A stretch of 20,206 bases of DNA from contig JAADEB010000003.1 in NCBI GenBank assembly GCA_013153655.1, positions 1-20,206 on the forward strand, in the 5' to 3' direction. This document shows, one piece after another, positions 6,694 to 14,797 of the stretch. The position numbers were made by a program, and so were the translations under genes. Below the pieces are notes generated by a model. That model did not search any database, was not told the DNA's origin, and saw only the letters and a list, made by a program, of their open reading frames with translations. This stretch comes from Chlorobiota bacterium (lineage in GTDB: Bacteria > Bacteroidota > Bacteroidia > Flavobacteriales > Flavobacteriaceae). Every line of letters begins with the position of its first letter. Positions within the stretch are counted from its first letter, which is position 1.

Positions 6694-9600
6694 TTAGAAT
6701 TTAAGATTTACGGTGAAACTATACACACGGGGAATGGGAATACCGCCGAAATCTTGCGAACGGCCCACATTGCTGCGACCCATATAGTTGACTTCCGGGT
6801 CCATACCCCAGTATTTATCCCAGGAGAGCAAGTTGCTTCCCGTTAAGGTGAAACGCACTTGTTTGAGGTATTTCCACGAGGGTTTCCAATTGTAACCCAA
6901 GGACACTTCACGCAATTTTACGAACGAACCGTCTTCCAGGAAGGATTCCCAGATGAAGAAACGGTTACTGTACCAACCCGGGTTTTTCACGCCGTCATGT
7001 ACCAATTGCAATTCTTCACCGTAGAAATATCCGTTGGGGAAACGGTAGGCCATACGTTTATCCCAGTTCAACACATCGAATCCTTGAACGGCTTCGATAC
7101 CCACACGCAGGAAGAAATCCTTGTAGGTAAAGGTTTGGAACAAGGAAGCGGTGAAGTCAGGATTGGGATCGCCGGCGATTTTTCTCAGCAAATCGCCCGT
7201 AGGCTGTCCGTTGCTGTCGAAATCCTGAACGGGAGTTTCGGCAAAACCGTCACCGTCTTGATCTTCATAATGACCGCGTGCGCGTTGGGGGTTGCCGTTG
7301 GGATCGAGTACCCAGTTGCCGTTGGCATCCGTAGCATAGTAATAAAGGTAGAACGAACCGATGGGTTCACCTTCTTGTACCACGGACGTACCGCCGAAGC
7401 CGGCCATTTGAATACGGAAACCGGGAATATCATAAGCACGGTTGCGGTTTTGGGAATAGGTGGCCCGCAGGTCCCATTTGAAATCATTGGTTTGAACGGG
7501 CGTAGCGTTCACCGAAAGCTCGAAACCTTTGTTTTCCACGGAACCGATGTTTTCGAAACGGCTGGTAAATCCGGTGGAAGGCGCCAATACGCGATTCAAC
7601 ACCAAGTCGGTGATGTTTTGTTTATAATAGGTAAATTCAATACCCAAACGGTTGTCGAACATGGAAAGGTCGAAACCGGCTTCAATTTCCTTGCTGCGTT
7701 CGGGACGGATATCGGGATTGCCGTCGGCGGTTTTGGGATAATAGGTGTTTTGTCCCAGATAATTACCTGAATTGTAGAGGGTACCCAAATACATATAGTT
7801 CAGCGAAGGACGGTCCAATACCGACAGGTTACCGGCCTCTCCGTATGCTCCACGAATCTTGAATTCATTCACAAAGTCGAGATTATCCCTGATAAAATCG
7901 AAATTGGACATGATAACCGAGAAGGATGCTTTGGGATAGAATTGATTGCGTTGGTCCTTACCGAAGGTGGATGCACCGTCCATACGGCCGGCCAGAGTCA
8001 GGAAGAATGTTTCGTCGTAGTTAAATACCTGTTGGAGGTAACCTCCCCAGAGCGCACGTTCGTAGATACCGTTGCCGGTGGCATTGTCGCCGTTGATCAC
8101 TTGGATATTATCGAAAATAGGCAAGGAACGTTGCGACATGGAGAAGGTTTCCAATCCGCGATACAAGTAATTATAACCCAAACCGGTGGTCAATTTCAGT
8201 TTGTCGGTCAGGTTGTAGGTGTACGAAGCGTCGATGGCGGAGTTGAGAATGCGCGTAAAGGCATTGGATTTGGACAAACGGCCATCGCGATCGCTGGTAA
8301 ATCCGTAGGGCAAACGGAAATGTTGGTTGGTGGACGAATAGTCGTAACCGAAGGTATAGCGAATATTGAATCCGTCGAAAGGCTTCATCTTGAATTGTAC
8401 GTCCGAAATCATACGGTTACCGATAACGCCCACATCGGTCAGATCGATGGCTTCGTAGGGGTTGCCCCACCAGGCTTGACCGCCTTGTCCGCTGTAATCC
8501 AAATAGCTCAAACCGCCGTTAGGATCCGAAGCGGAAATTTTTTTGATAAGCGGATAAATACCCACTTCGTTGGGATAAGGATTGACCATATTATCACCAA
8601 ACATATAGCCTATCATGGGGTTGGCAATCCAACTGTCACCGAAAGGAATTTCCTTCGATTTGGTGCGTGCATAGTAGATGGAACCGGTCACATCCAACCA
8701 TTTGGCCAGTTTTTGGTGCAATTTCACCTTAAAGTTGTGGCGCGTGAAATTGGTATTGCGCAGGATACCGTCATTGGAAAGAGAACCTCCGCTGATGAGG
8801 TAACGGGTTTTGTCGTTACCGCCGGTTACTTGTGCGGAATTGTAGTAGCCCAAGGCCGGACGGAAAATATATTCGCGGCCCCAGTCGTAACGGCCCAATT
8901 CGGTTCCGTTGATGCTGGCGGGAAGCGGTTCCACCGTACCGGTATGGGTGTTTTTGTAGAGCAATACTTCGTTCATGGGCTTGTACTTGCGTACCGTGTT
9001 ATAGTCCATACGCGAAGTGATGCTCACGGAAGGTTCACCGCTGCGTCCTTTTTTGGTAATGATGTTGATAATACCGTTGGATGCAATGGAACCGTAGATA
9101 GCCGATGCGGCGGGTCCTTTCAACACCTCGATGTGGTCGATATCATTGAGGTCGAGGTCCACCAACGCGTTTTGCGAATGGGAACCCAGGCCGTTGATGC
9201 TTCGATCTTCATTGTTCACAATCACCCCGTCAATCATAATAAGGGGTTCGGAACTACCGAGGATGGTGCTGGTACCGCGCAGACGAACGGAAATGCTTCC
9301 GTCGGGCGAACCGTTGTTACGCGAAATGTAGGCACCGGAAATTTGGCCTTGTAAAGCCTCGGTAACGGTGGTCACTTCGCGTTTACCCAAATCCTCGGCT
9401 TTGATGGTTTCGATGGTGGAACCCAACTGTTTTTTGGTGGCTTCACCCGAAACACCAGTTACCACCACTTGGTCCAAACCCACGGCATCGGGTTGCAGGA
9501 TTATCACCAAAGCATCGGAATTTACCGGAACGGTTTTGGTTTTATAGCCCAAATAATGAACTTTAATATGTTGGCCCATGGCGGCTTTGATGGTAAACTT

Positions 9601-9789
9601 ACCGTCGAAATCGGTAACCGTACCTTTACCCGTTTCCACCACCATGACTTCGGCACCGGGAAGTGCTTCTCCGGTATTGTCTTTCACTACGCCTTTAACG
9701 GTCATTTCTTGTGACCAGGCGAATGACATCATCAACATTCCCAACAAAAAGGCGGGAATGAGTTTTCTAAATGTGTGTTTTTGTGCCAT
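6694..9789 (-). CDS. susC: SusC/RagA-family TonB-dependent outer-membrane transporter
   Basis: The protein has about 1031 residues. A signal peptide is followed by a carboxypeptidase-D-like regulatory domain (VKGVVKDNTGEALPGAEV, then TVTDFDGKFTI), then the TonB-dependent plug with VTEALQGQISG and SVRLRGTST, and then a long beta-barrel ending in an aromatic residue (TVNLKF). It imports ligands captured by SusD across the outer membrane using TonB energy. No STN or anti-sigma-linked domain is seen. I chose the ATG at 9789, which gives a normal signal peptide (MAQKHTFRKLIP). An in-frame ATG at 9825 would add 12 polar residues and overlaps the last codons of the upstream fabH gene. With the 9789 start, the gap after fabH is 29 bases and contains no clear promoter. 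Confidence 0.93.
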   Translation of the reverse strand: MAQKHTFRKLIPAFLLGMLMMSFAWSQEMTVKGVVKDNTGEALPGAEVMVVETGKGTVTDFDGKFTIKAAMGQHIKVHYLGYKTKTVPVNSDALVIILQPDAVGLDQVVVTGVSGEATKKQLGSTIETIKAEDLGKREVTTVTEALQGQISGAYISRNNGSPDGSISVRLRGTSTILGSSEPLIMIDGVIVNNEDRSINGLGSHSQNALVDLDLNDIDHIEVLKGPAASAIYGSIASNGIINIITKKGRSGEPSVSITSRMDYNTVRKYKPMNEVLLYKNTHTGTVEPLPASINGTELGRYDWGREYIFRPALGYYNSAQVTGGNDKTRYLISGGSLSNDGILRNTNFTRHNFKVKLHQKLAKWLDVTGSIYYARTKSKEIPFGDSWIANPMIGYMFGDNMVNPYPNEVGIYPLIKKISASDPNGGLSYLDYSGQGGQAWWGNPYEAIDLTDVGVIGNRMISDVQFKMKPFDGFNIRYTFGYDYSSTNQHFRLPYGFTSDRDGRLSKSNAFTRILNSAIDASYTYNLTDKLKLTTGLGYNYLYRGLETFSMSQRSLPIFDNIQVINGDNATGNGIYERALWGGYLQQVFNYDETFFLTLAGRMDGASTFGKDQRNQFYPKASFSVIMSNFDFIRDNLDFVNEFKIRGAYGEAGNLSVLDRPSLNYMYLGTLYNSGNYLGQNTYYPKTADGNPDIRPERSKEIEAGFDLSMFDNRLGIEFTYYKQNITDLVLNRVLAPSTGFTSRFENIGSVENKGFELSVNATPVQTNDFKWDLRATYSQNRNRAYDIPGFRIQMAGFGGTSVVQEGEPIGSFYLYYYATDANGNWVLDPNGNPQRARGHYEDQDGDGFAETPVQDFDSNGQPTGDLLRKIAGDPNPDFTASLFQTFTYKDFFLRVGIEAVQGFDVLNWDKRMAYRFPNGYFYGEELQLVHDGVKNPGWYSNRFFIWESFLEDGSFVKLREVSLGYNWKPSWKYLKQVRFTLTGSNLLSWDKYWGMDPEVNYMGRSNVGRSQDFGGIPIPRVYSFTVNLKF

Positions 9790-9818
9790 AAGCTGAGGGT
9801 TTATATAATTATTTTTAT

Positions 9819-10832
9819 TTACCATTTAATAAGGTTAGCGCCCCATGTAAATCCACTTCCGAAGGCCACTTGAATCACGTAATCTCCATCCTTGATGCGT
9901 CCTTCTTCCCATGCTTCGGTAAGGGCAATGGGAATGGAAGCGGCAGTGGTGTTGCCGTATTTTTGAATGTTGTTAAACATTTGATCGTCGCGCAATTTCA
10001 ACATCTTTTGTACGAATTGAGAAATACGCAAATTGGCTTGATGGGGAATTACCAGGTCCACATCTTGGGGTGTAAGGCCGGCTTTGTTCAACACTTCCAT
10101 GATGGCTTCCTGGAAACGTACGACGGCGTGCTTGAACACAAAGTTTCCGTTCATATAGGGATAGAAAGATGTATCGTCGGGGTTTTCGGCCACGCGTTTG
10201 AGGAGTTTGGAGGTAGGCACCCGGTTGCTGGGGGTTTGCACGGCCAATTCCAGGGCGTATTTGCCTTCGGAATGCAGGGAATGGGCCAAGTAACCGCGGG
10301 AAGTGTCCTCATCGCGGGTGAGCACCATGGCGCCCGCGCCGTCACCAAAAATAACCGATACGCCGCGTCCGCGCGTACTGAGGTCCAAACCGGTGGATTG
10401 CACTTCGGAACCCACTACCAAAATATTTTTGTACATACCGCTGCGGATAAATTGGTCGGCCACGGCGGTAGCATAGACAAATCCGCTACATTGGTTGCGC
10501 ACATCCAGCGCACCGATGGTATCGCAGCCGAGCATGTCTTGAAGCAATACCCCCGATCCGGGGAAATAATAATCGGGACTCAGGGTGGCAAACACGATAA
10601 AATCTATGTCTTTGGGGGTCAGACCGGCCCGTTCCAAGGCTATGCGGGATGCCTTGGCGGCCATAGAGGCCGTGTTGTTACCGTCGCCTTCTTCCACCCA
10701 ATGCCGTTCGTGAATACCGGTCCTTTCCCGTATCCATTCATCCGAGGTGTCCATATAATGGGTTAATTCCTCGTTGGTTACTACACGTTCGGGGACATAT
10801 TTCCCCAAACCAATTACTTTTGAACTATACAT
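9819..10832 (-). CDS. fabH: FabH-type beta-ketoacyl-ACP synthase III
   Basis: The 337-residue cytoplasmic enzyme has the complete KAS III triad: Cys115 in RNQCSGF, His264 in IPHQANLRI and Asn294 in YGNTTAAS. It therefore should be active. KAS III condenses an acyl-CoA with malonyl-ACP to start fatty-acid or polyketide chains. Spacing between Cys and His is about 17 residues longer than in E. coli FabH, because of a segment near 200-235 that contains FYPYMNGNFVFKHAV. Many Bacteroidota have more than one FabH, so this may be a second, specialised copy. It is not beside plsX, fabD or acpP. Instead it lies directly upstream of susC on the same strand. Confidence 0.9.
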   Translation of the reverse strand: MYSSKVIGLGKYVPERVVTNEELTHYMDTSDEWIRERTGIHERHWVEEGDGNNTASMAAKASRIALERAGLTPKDIDFIVFATLSPDYYFPGSGVLLQDMLGCDTIGALDVRNQCSGFVYATAVADQFIRSGMYKNILVVGSEVQSTGLDLSTRGRGVSVIFGDGAGAMVLTRDEDTSRGYLAHSLHSEGKYALELAVQTPSNRVPTSKLLKRVAENPDDTSFYPYMNGNFVFKHAVVRFQEAIMEVLNKAGLTPQDVDLVIPHQANLRISQFVQKMLKLRDDQMFNNIQKYGNTTAASIPIALTEAWEEGRIKDGDYVIQVAFGSGFTWGANLIKW

Positions 10833-10885
10833 TATATATTATCATTTTTATTCATCGGTAAATTTATAGTATTTTTTTATAAAAT

Positions 10886-10919
10886 AAAAAAACAAAAAGG
10901 CATCCCGAAGGATACCTTT
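10886..10919 (-). terminator. Intrinsic terminator after the PilJ-like gene
   Basis: On the minus strand, AAAGGTATCC, a TTCG loop and GGATGCCTTT form a 10-bp stem with one A-C mismatch, followed by TTTTTGTTTTTTT. It lies about 42 bases past the stop codon at 10961. It separates this cluster from fabH downstream. Confidence 0.8.
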
Positions 10920-10960
10920 ATAAGTATATTAAGATATGAAACTCTTATGAACCTTTGCTG

Positions 10961-11743
10961 TTATTGGATCTTTTCTTTTATAACTTTTATGAGTAATTGT
11001 AGATCGTTATCCATACCTTCCACCACCATATCTGCCGTAAGAGGAGATATTTTACTATTGATGGATATGTTTTTACCCAAGGTTTTCAGCTTGTTTTTAA
11101 TCATTTGAATCAACATCATGGAACTTTCGTCATTACCTTCCCATGTTTCCAAAATTTTGATATCTTCTTTTAATTTCCGGGCGGACTCATTAAATCGTTC
11201 TTCAATATGGGGATTCAGGATATTGGCACGGTTGGCCATAAAGTAAAGAATCATTCGTTGCAACATTACCCGTGATTCGGCAGCCGTCTGAATAATTTTG
11301 GCATAACTTTTTTTGGTAAGTTCCACGGCCAAATGACTGATATTATCCGCCTCTTTTTGTAAATATTCCAATTTATCCAATACCTTGGCCGCAGCCGCAC
11401 GGTCATACTTGGTATTCAGGACTTTGTTCACGTACATCCAAGTAAGATTCAATTTTTGCATTTCCATTTCCAGTTCTTCGCTGGGAGCCTGGTCGATTAA
11501 TTCAACAATAATATTGTTAAATTGTTCTACGTTATCATCAAGATTTTTCTTGTATTGCGTATTTGCCGGATATAAACCTTGGAGAATATAATATTTCCCC
11601 ATTTTCTGTGAAATCGCCCTAAGCTCCTGCAATTTACTGATAAAGTCGTCCATTCCGTTGATTTGTGCATTCACGGAAAACAGGGGCGCTGCCAACAGTA
11701 ACGCCACGATCATGCTTTTGAAGAAGGTTAATTGTTTTTTCAT
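10961..11743 (-). CDS. Secreted helical protein with two PilJ/NarX-like motifs
   Basis: A signal peptide ending in VNAQ is followed by about 235 mostly helical residues. Two segments resemble the signature of type IV pili methyl-accepting chemotaxis transducer N-terminal (PilJ, NarX-like) domains, consensus like GRQRMLSQRMAKxYL. These are LRAISQKMGKYYILQGL at 41-57 and AAESRVMLQRMILYFMA at 155-171. Their spacing suits a tandem helical bundle of the nitrate/nitrite-sensor type, but here there is no membrane anchor or signalling domain. A periplasmic ligand-binding role is inference. I chose the ATG at 11743 over that at 11752, because it gives the more usual MKKQ start. A perfect TAnnTTTG box lies just upstream. 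The region is noticeably richer in A and T than the genes after 14798. Confidence 0.6.
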   Translation of the reverse strand: MKKQLTFFKSMIVALLLAAPLFSVNAQINGMDDFISKLQELRAISQKMGKYYILQGLYPANTQYKKNLDDNVEQFNNIIVELIDQAPSEELEMEMQKLNLTWMYVNKVLNTKYDRAAAAKVLDKLEYLQKEADNISHLAVELTKKSYAKIIQTAAESRVMLQRMILYFMANRANILNPHIEERFNESARKLKEDIKILETWEGNDESSMMLIQMIKNKLKTLGKNISINSKISPLTADMVVEGMDNDLQLLIKVIKEKIQ

Positions 11744-11761
11744 AGCAGTCATTTACTTTTA

Positions 11762-11769
11762 CAAAGGTA
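11762..11769 (-). promoter_or_regulatory. -7 promoter element for the PilJ-like gene
   Basis: The minus strand reads TACCTTTG, a perfect TAnnTTTG match, in the 53-base gap between the cytochrome gene and this gene. Transcription would start about 10-15 bases before the ATG at 11743. No clear TTTG lies at -33. It suggests the gene can be transcribed apart from the peptidase and cytochrome. Confidence 0.55.
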
Positions 11770-11796
11770 TTATTTTTTATAGAAATATTAATGGTT

Positions 11797-12531
11797 TTAT
11801 TTCGTATTTATGTATAAATCTCTTAACAATGCATGTTTGTCTCCTTCGGGAGATTTACCCTTTTTTATACGTTGATGTTGCAACATACTGAGATATAACA
11901 TCACATCCCGAATCTCGTCTTTCGACATATAATTTTTAAAGGCCATCATTACCGTTCCTTTTTTTCCATCGGAAATGACCCGGTAGATATCTTCATTGGA
12001 AGCAGCATGTTTCCAGTAATCATCCGTAAGATTCGGCCCTACTCCGCCCTCGGCATATTTCCCATGACAAGAAAAACATTTGGCCATATAAATTTTTCTA
12101 CCGGTTGTTAAAGCTTTTTCACGTTCCGAACTCACAAAATTCACCCGGCCCCCTACATACCACTTACCATCGGCTTCTACCGGGTTGTGAATATGAATAG
12201 TGTAAATTTTGCTTCCCATCATAACGGGAACCAAAAGAACCGGTTGACCTGTATTCTTATCTTTATATTCCAACACGTTAATAATCTTCAACATGGAAGG
12301 CGATCCTACGGACTTAATCATCTCGGCCGTATTGAGCATGGAATTGACGATTTGTGCTTTGGCATCGTCTTCCAATTGAGGATCCACCAAAACGGTTAGA
12401 TCCGTATTACCGTTCTTAATGGCATTGACCACCTTAACGGCAAATTTGTATTTGACGGAGGAAACGGTTTGTTGGGCCGTAACCGATAAGGCCAACAATA
12501 ACAAACTGACGGAGGCAAGTAATGATTTCAT
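11797..12531 (-). CDS. Periplasmic c-type cytochrome with unknown N-terminal domain
   Basis: The 244-residue protein has a signal peptide ending in VTAQ, a domain of about 110 residues that I do not recognise (20-133), and a C-terminal monoheme domain. Heme is attached at CFSCH (152-156). The following VGPNLTDDYWKH segment closely resembles the heme domain of CcoP from cbb3 oxidases. An axial Met is likely at 196 in VMMAFKNYMS. After the heme domain comes a basic tail of about 25 residues. The N-terminal part has an alternating pattern with VLLVPVMMGSKIYTIHIHNP and may be an alpha/beta binding domain. It should act as an electron carrier or redox sensor in the periplasm. It starts 6 bases after the S46 peptidase gene, so the two are almost certainly co-transcribed. 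Confidence 0.8.
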   Translation of the reverse strand: MKSLLASVSLLLLALSVTAQQTVSSVKYKFAVKVVNAIKNGNTDLTVLVDPQLEDDAKAQIVNSMLNTAEMIKSVGSPSMLKIINVLEYKDKNTGQPVLLVPVMMGSKIYTIHIHNPVEADGKWYVGGRVNFVSSEREKALTTGRKIYMAKCFSCHGKYAEGGVGPNLTDDYWKHAASNEDIYRVISDGKKGTVMMAFKNYMSKDEIRDVMLYLSMLQHQRIKKGKSPEGDKHALLRDLYINTK

Positions 12532-12537
12532 ATCGAA

Positions 12538-14691
12538 TTAGTTTTGAAGAATTTCATGAACTAAACGGGAGGCATCACCCAATTTGTCCATAATGAACAA
12601 CACATAACGGATGTCTACCATAATGTTGCGGCAGATGGACGGATCGTAATACAAATCACTCATGGTACCTTCCCAAACACGATCGAAGTTGAGCCCCACC
12701 AATTCGCCTTTGGCGTTGAGGGCCGGACTTCCCGAATTGCCTCCGGTGGTATGTGCCGTCCCCAAAAAGTTTACGGGTACGGTTCCATTCACGGCATATT
12801 TTCCGAAATCCTTATGCTTGTAGATGTCAAGCAGTTTTTCGGGTAAATCGAATTCATAGTCGCCGGGAATGTATTTCTCTATCACACCGTCGAGCGTGGA
12901 AAAGGGTTCGTAGTAAACCCCGTCACGCGGTTCGTAACCTCTTACCTCACCGAACGTAACGCGCAAAGTACCGTTGGCATCGGGTGCCCAACGGAAGCCG
13001 GGGAATAATTTCATCATATGTGATTGATAGCTGCGCATCAGTTCGACGGTTTTGTTTTGCCAACGAGCATAATCCGGAGATATGTCGTTGTAAAAACTAT
13101 CAATCAAACCCCGTGCCATTTTGTATGCGCTATCGTTTTTCAAGACATTCAGGAAGTTTTCGGCACCCCCCTCCAACGCCTTTTTCAAGCGGAGGGAATC
13201 CGTAAACACGGCATGTTGCCAATTGTCCGAAACCTTATCATGTGAAGATTTATTTGCGGGAATCTCCCATGAGGACGGTTTATATTTTTCGGGCATGTAT
13301 CGATTCAAGTCTTGCCACATGGCCAGGAACAAAGCCCGGTTGACACGTGCATCGGATTTGGCCCATTTGTTTTTCATTTGTTCATAGAAGTCGGATTTTA
13401 ATTCATCGAATTTTTCCGGCCGGCGTTGCACTTGACGTTCAAAACGGTACATGTCCAGTGCATATTGCATCCAAGGATTGTCCACATAACCCGCTTCGAT
13501 AAATACATTACGTGCCAATTCGGGAGCTTCGAGCGAATCGTAAGCGGCCTTTAATTCTTGCAATATGTCCGCCACTTCATGACCTCCCGTTTCGGCTTCA
13601 CGACGAAGGACTTCTTCCTCCCAGTGCTTTTTTTCGGCAATGGCACCGCTACGGCGAATACCCATGTTTTCCCCTTTCCATTTTTTCCAATAATTGGCAA
13701 TACGGGCATAGGTGGACGTATATTTCAATTTCAGGGTATCGTTGCGACGCATGAATTTATCCAATACATCCAAGGCATGACGACGGATACCGATTCGTAC
13801 GGGATTGATTTTTCCGGTAATTTGTGCCACCCGGAACGAAGGCAAATATTCCTGCGTACGGCCGGGAAATCCGTAAACAATAATCATATCGCCTTCATGC
13901 ACGCCCTCAGTAGACACTTTCAGATAACGGTCGGGACGGTAAGGAACGTTATCGGGGCTGTATTCGGCGGGGCGGTTGTTCTTATCGGCATAAATGCGGA
14001 ATAGGGAAAAATCGCCGGAGTGACGGGGCCACATCCAATTGTCGGTATCGGCACCGAATTTTCCGATACTGGAAGGCGGCGCCCCTACAAGGCGGATATC
14101 CCGGTAATTTTCCTCCACAAAGGCATAATACTTATTACCATAGAAGAAAGGTTTTATGCTGATATCCTGCCAAGCTTCATGAGGCAAGGTCTTTTTCAGG
14201 CGGTTGATATTACGGTCCGTAACGGATTGACGCTGACGCGCATCCATATCGGGGGTAACGCCTTGGAGCACCTCACCGGTAACATCAATTATTTTCCTTA
14301 CAAAGGTGACGTACATTCCCGGATTGGGCAATTCTTCGGCTTGGGATTGCGCCCAAAAACCGTCTTCCACATAATTGTGTTCCAAGGTGGAATGAGCGGC
14401 AATGGCCCCGTAACCGCAATGGTGGTTGGTCAGGACGAGCCCCCGGGGACTGATGATTTCACCCGTGCATCCTCCGTTGAATTGAACAATGGCATCATTG
14501 AGCGAAGGACGTTCGGCGCTGTATAGATCGGAAGCTTGCAAACGAACATTGTTCTCCTTCAATTGATAATAATAATCTCCCGTTTCGGACGGCACCCACA
14601 TACGGACATGTTGGGCCCATACAGATACATATGAAACAGATAATATATATGCCGCTATTAATATTTTAAATCGTCGAAAACTTTCTATCAT
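12538..14691 (-). CDS. dpp11: S46-family dipeptidyl-peptidase, DPP11 type
   Basis: The 717-residue protein has a signal peptide ending in VWAQ and a full S46 catalytic set: His91 in TNHHCGYG, probably Asp227 in RHSGDFSLFR, and Ser653 in TGGNSGSP. S46 enzymes cut dipeptides from the N-terminus of oligopeptides in the periplasm. In Porphyromonas gingivalis, the residue 18 positions after the catalytic Ser is Arg in DPP11 (Asp/Glu at P1) and Gly in DPP7 (hydrophobic P1). Here it is Arg671 in NFDRVWEG, so DPP11-type acidic specificity is predicted. Length is normal. The gene is the first of a cluster with the cytochrome and is preceded by a TAnnTTTG promoter box. Confidence 0.93.
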   Translation of the reverse strand: MIESFRRFKILIAAYILSVSYVSVWAQHVRMWVPSETGDYYYQLKENNVRLQASDLYSAERPSLNDAIVQFNGGCTGEIISPRGLVLTNHHCGYGAIAAHSTLEHNYVEDGFWAQSQAEELPNPGMYVTFVRKIIDVTGEVLQGVTPDMDARQRQSVTDRNINRLKKTLPHEAWQDISIKPFFYGNKYYAFVEENYRDIRLVGAPPSSIGKFGADTDNWMWPRHSGDFSLFRIYADKNNRPAEYSPDNVPYRPDRYLKVSTEGVHEGDMIIVYGFPGRTQEYLPSFRVAQITGKINPVRIGIRRHALDVLDKFMRRNDTLKLKYTSTYARIANYWKKWKGENMGIRRSGAIAEKKHWEEEVLRREAETGGHEVADILQELKAAYDSLEAPELARNVFIEAGYVDNPWMQYALDMYRFERQVQRRPEKFDELKSDFYEQMKNKWAKSDARVNRALFLAMWQDLNRYMPEKYKPSSWEIPANKSSHDKVSDNWQHAVFTDSLRLKKALEGGAENFLNVLKNDSAYKMARGLIDSFYNDISPDYARWQNKTVELMRSYQSHMMKLFPGFRWAPDANGTLRVTFGEVRGYEPRDGVYYEPFSTLDGVIEKYIPGDYEFDLPEKLLDIYKHKDFGKYAVNGTVPVNFLGTAHTTGGNSGSPALNAKGELVGLNFDRVWEGTMSDLYYDPSICRNIMVDIRYVLFIMDKLGDASRLVHEILQN

Positions 14692-14710
14692 AATTATTTT
14701 ATTTGTGTTT

Positions 14711-14718
14711 CAAAGATA
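14711..14718 (-). promoter_or_regulatory. -7 promoter element for the S46 peptidase cluster
   Basis: The minus strand reads TATCTTTG, a perfect TAnnTTTG match, ending 19 bases before the ATG at 14691. A TTTG lies upstream, but only about 13 bases away, which is shorter than the usual 19-21. The geometry resembles the box at 11762-11769. Confidence 0.5.
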
Positions 14719-14772
14719 TAAAAGTAATTGACAAACATGTTTTAATATAACTAAAATAAAACGATAAATTTT

Positions 14773-14780
14773 TATCTTGT
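14773..14780 (+). promoter_or_regulatory. Weak -7-like element for the DUF819 gene
   Basis: TATCTTGT lies 17 bases before the ATG at 14798 and is a partial match to TAnnTTTG. With the peptidase promoter on the other strand, the 106-base gap 14692-14797 would be a divergent promoter region. Support is weak. Confidence 0.28.
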
Positions 14781-14797
14781 GCGACAAAAATCACTTT

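Noticed and set aside
7942..9354. 470-codon open frame antisense to susC
   Set aside because: It is a shadow of susC, with no recognisable motif and a composition expected from the complement of a coding strand.
9790..9825. Upstream ATG for susC at 9825
   Set aside because: It would put 12 polar residues before a good signal peptide and overlap the fabH stop. The ATG at 9789 is the better start, though I cannot exclude the other.
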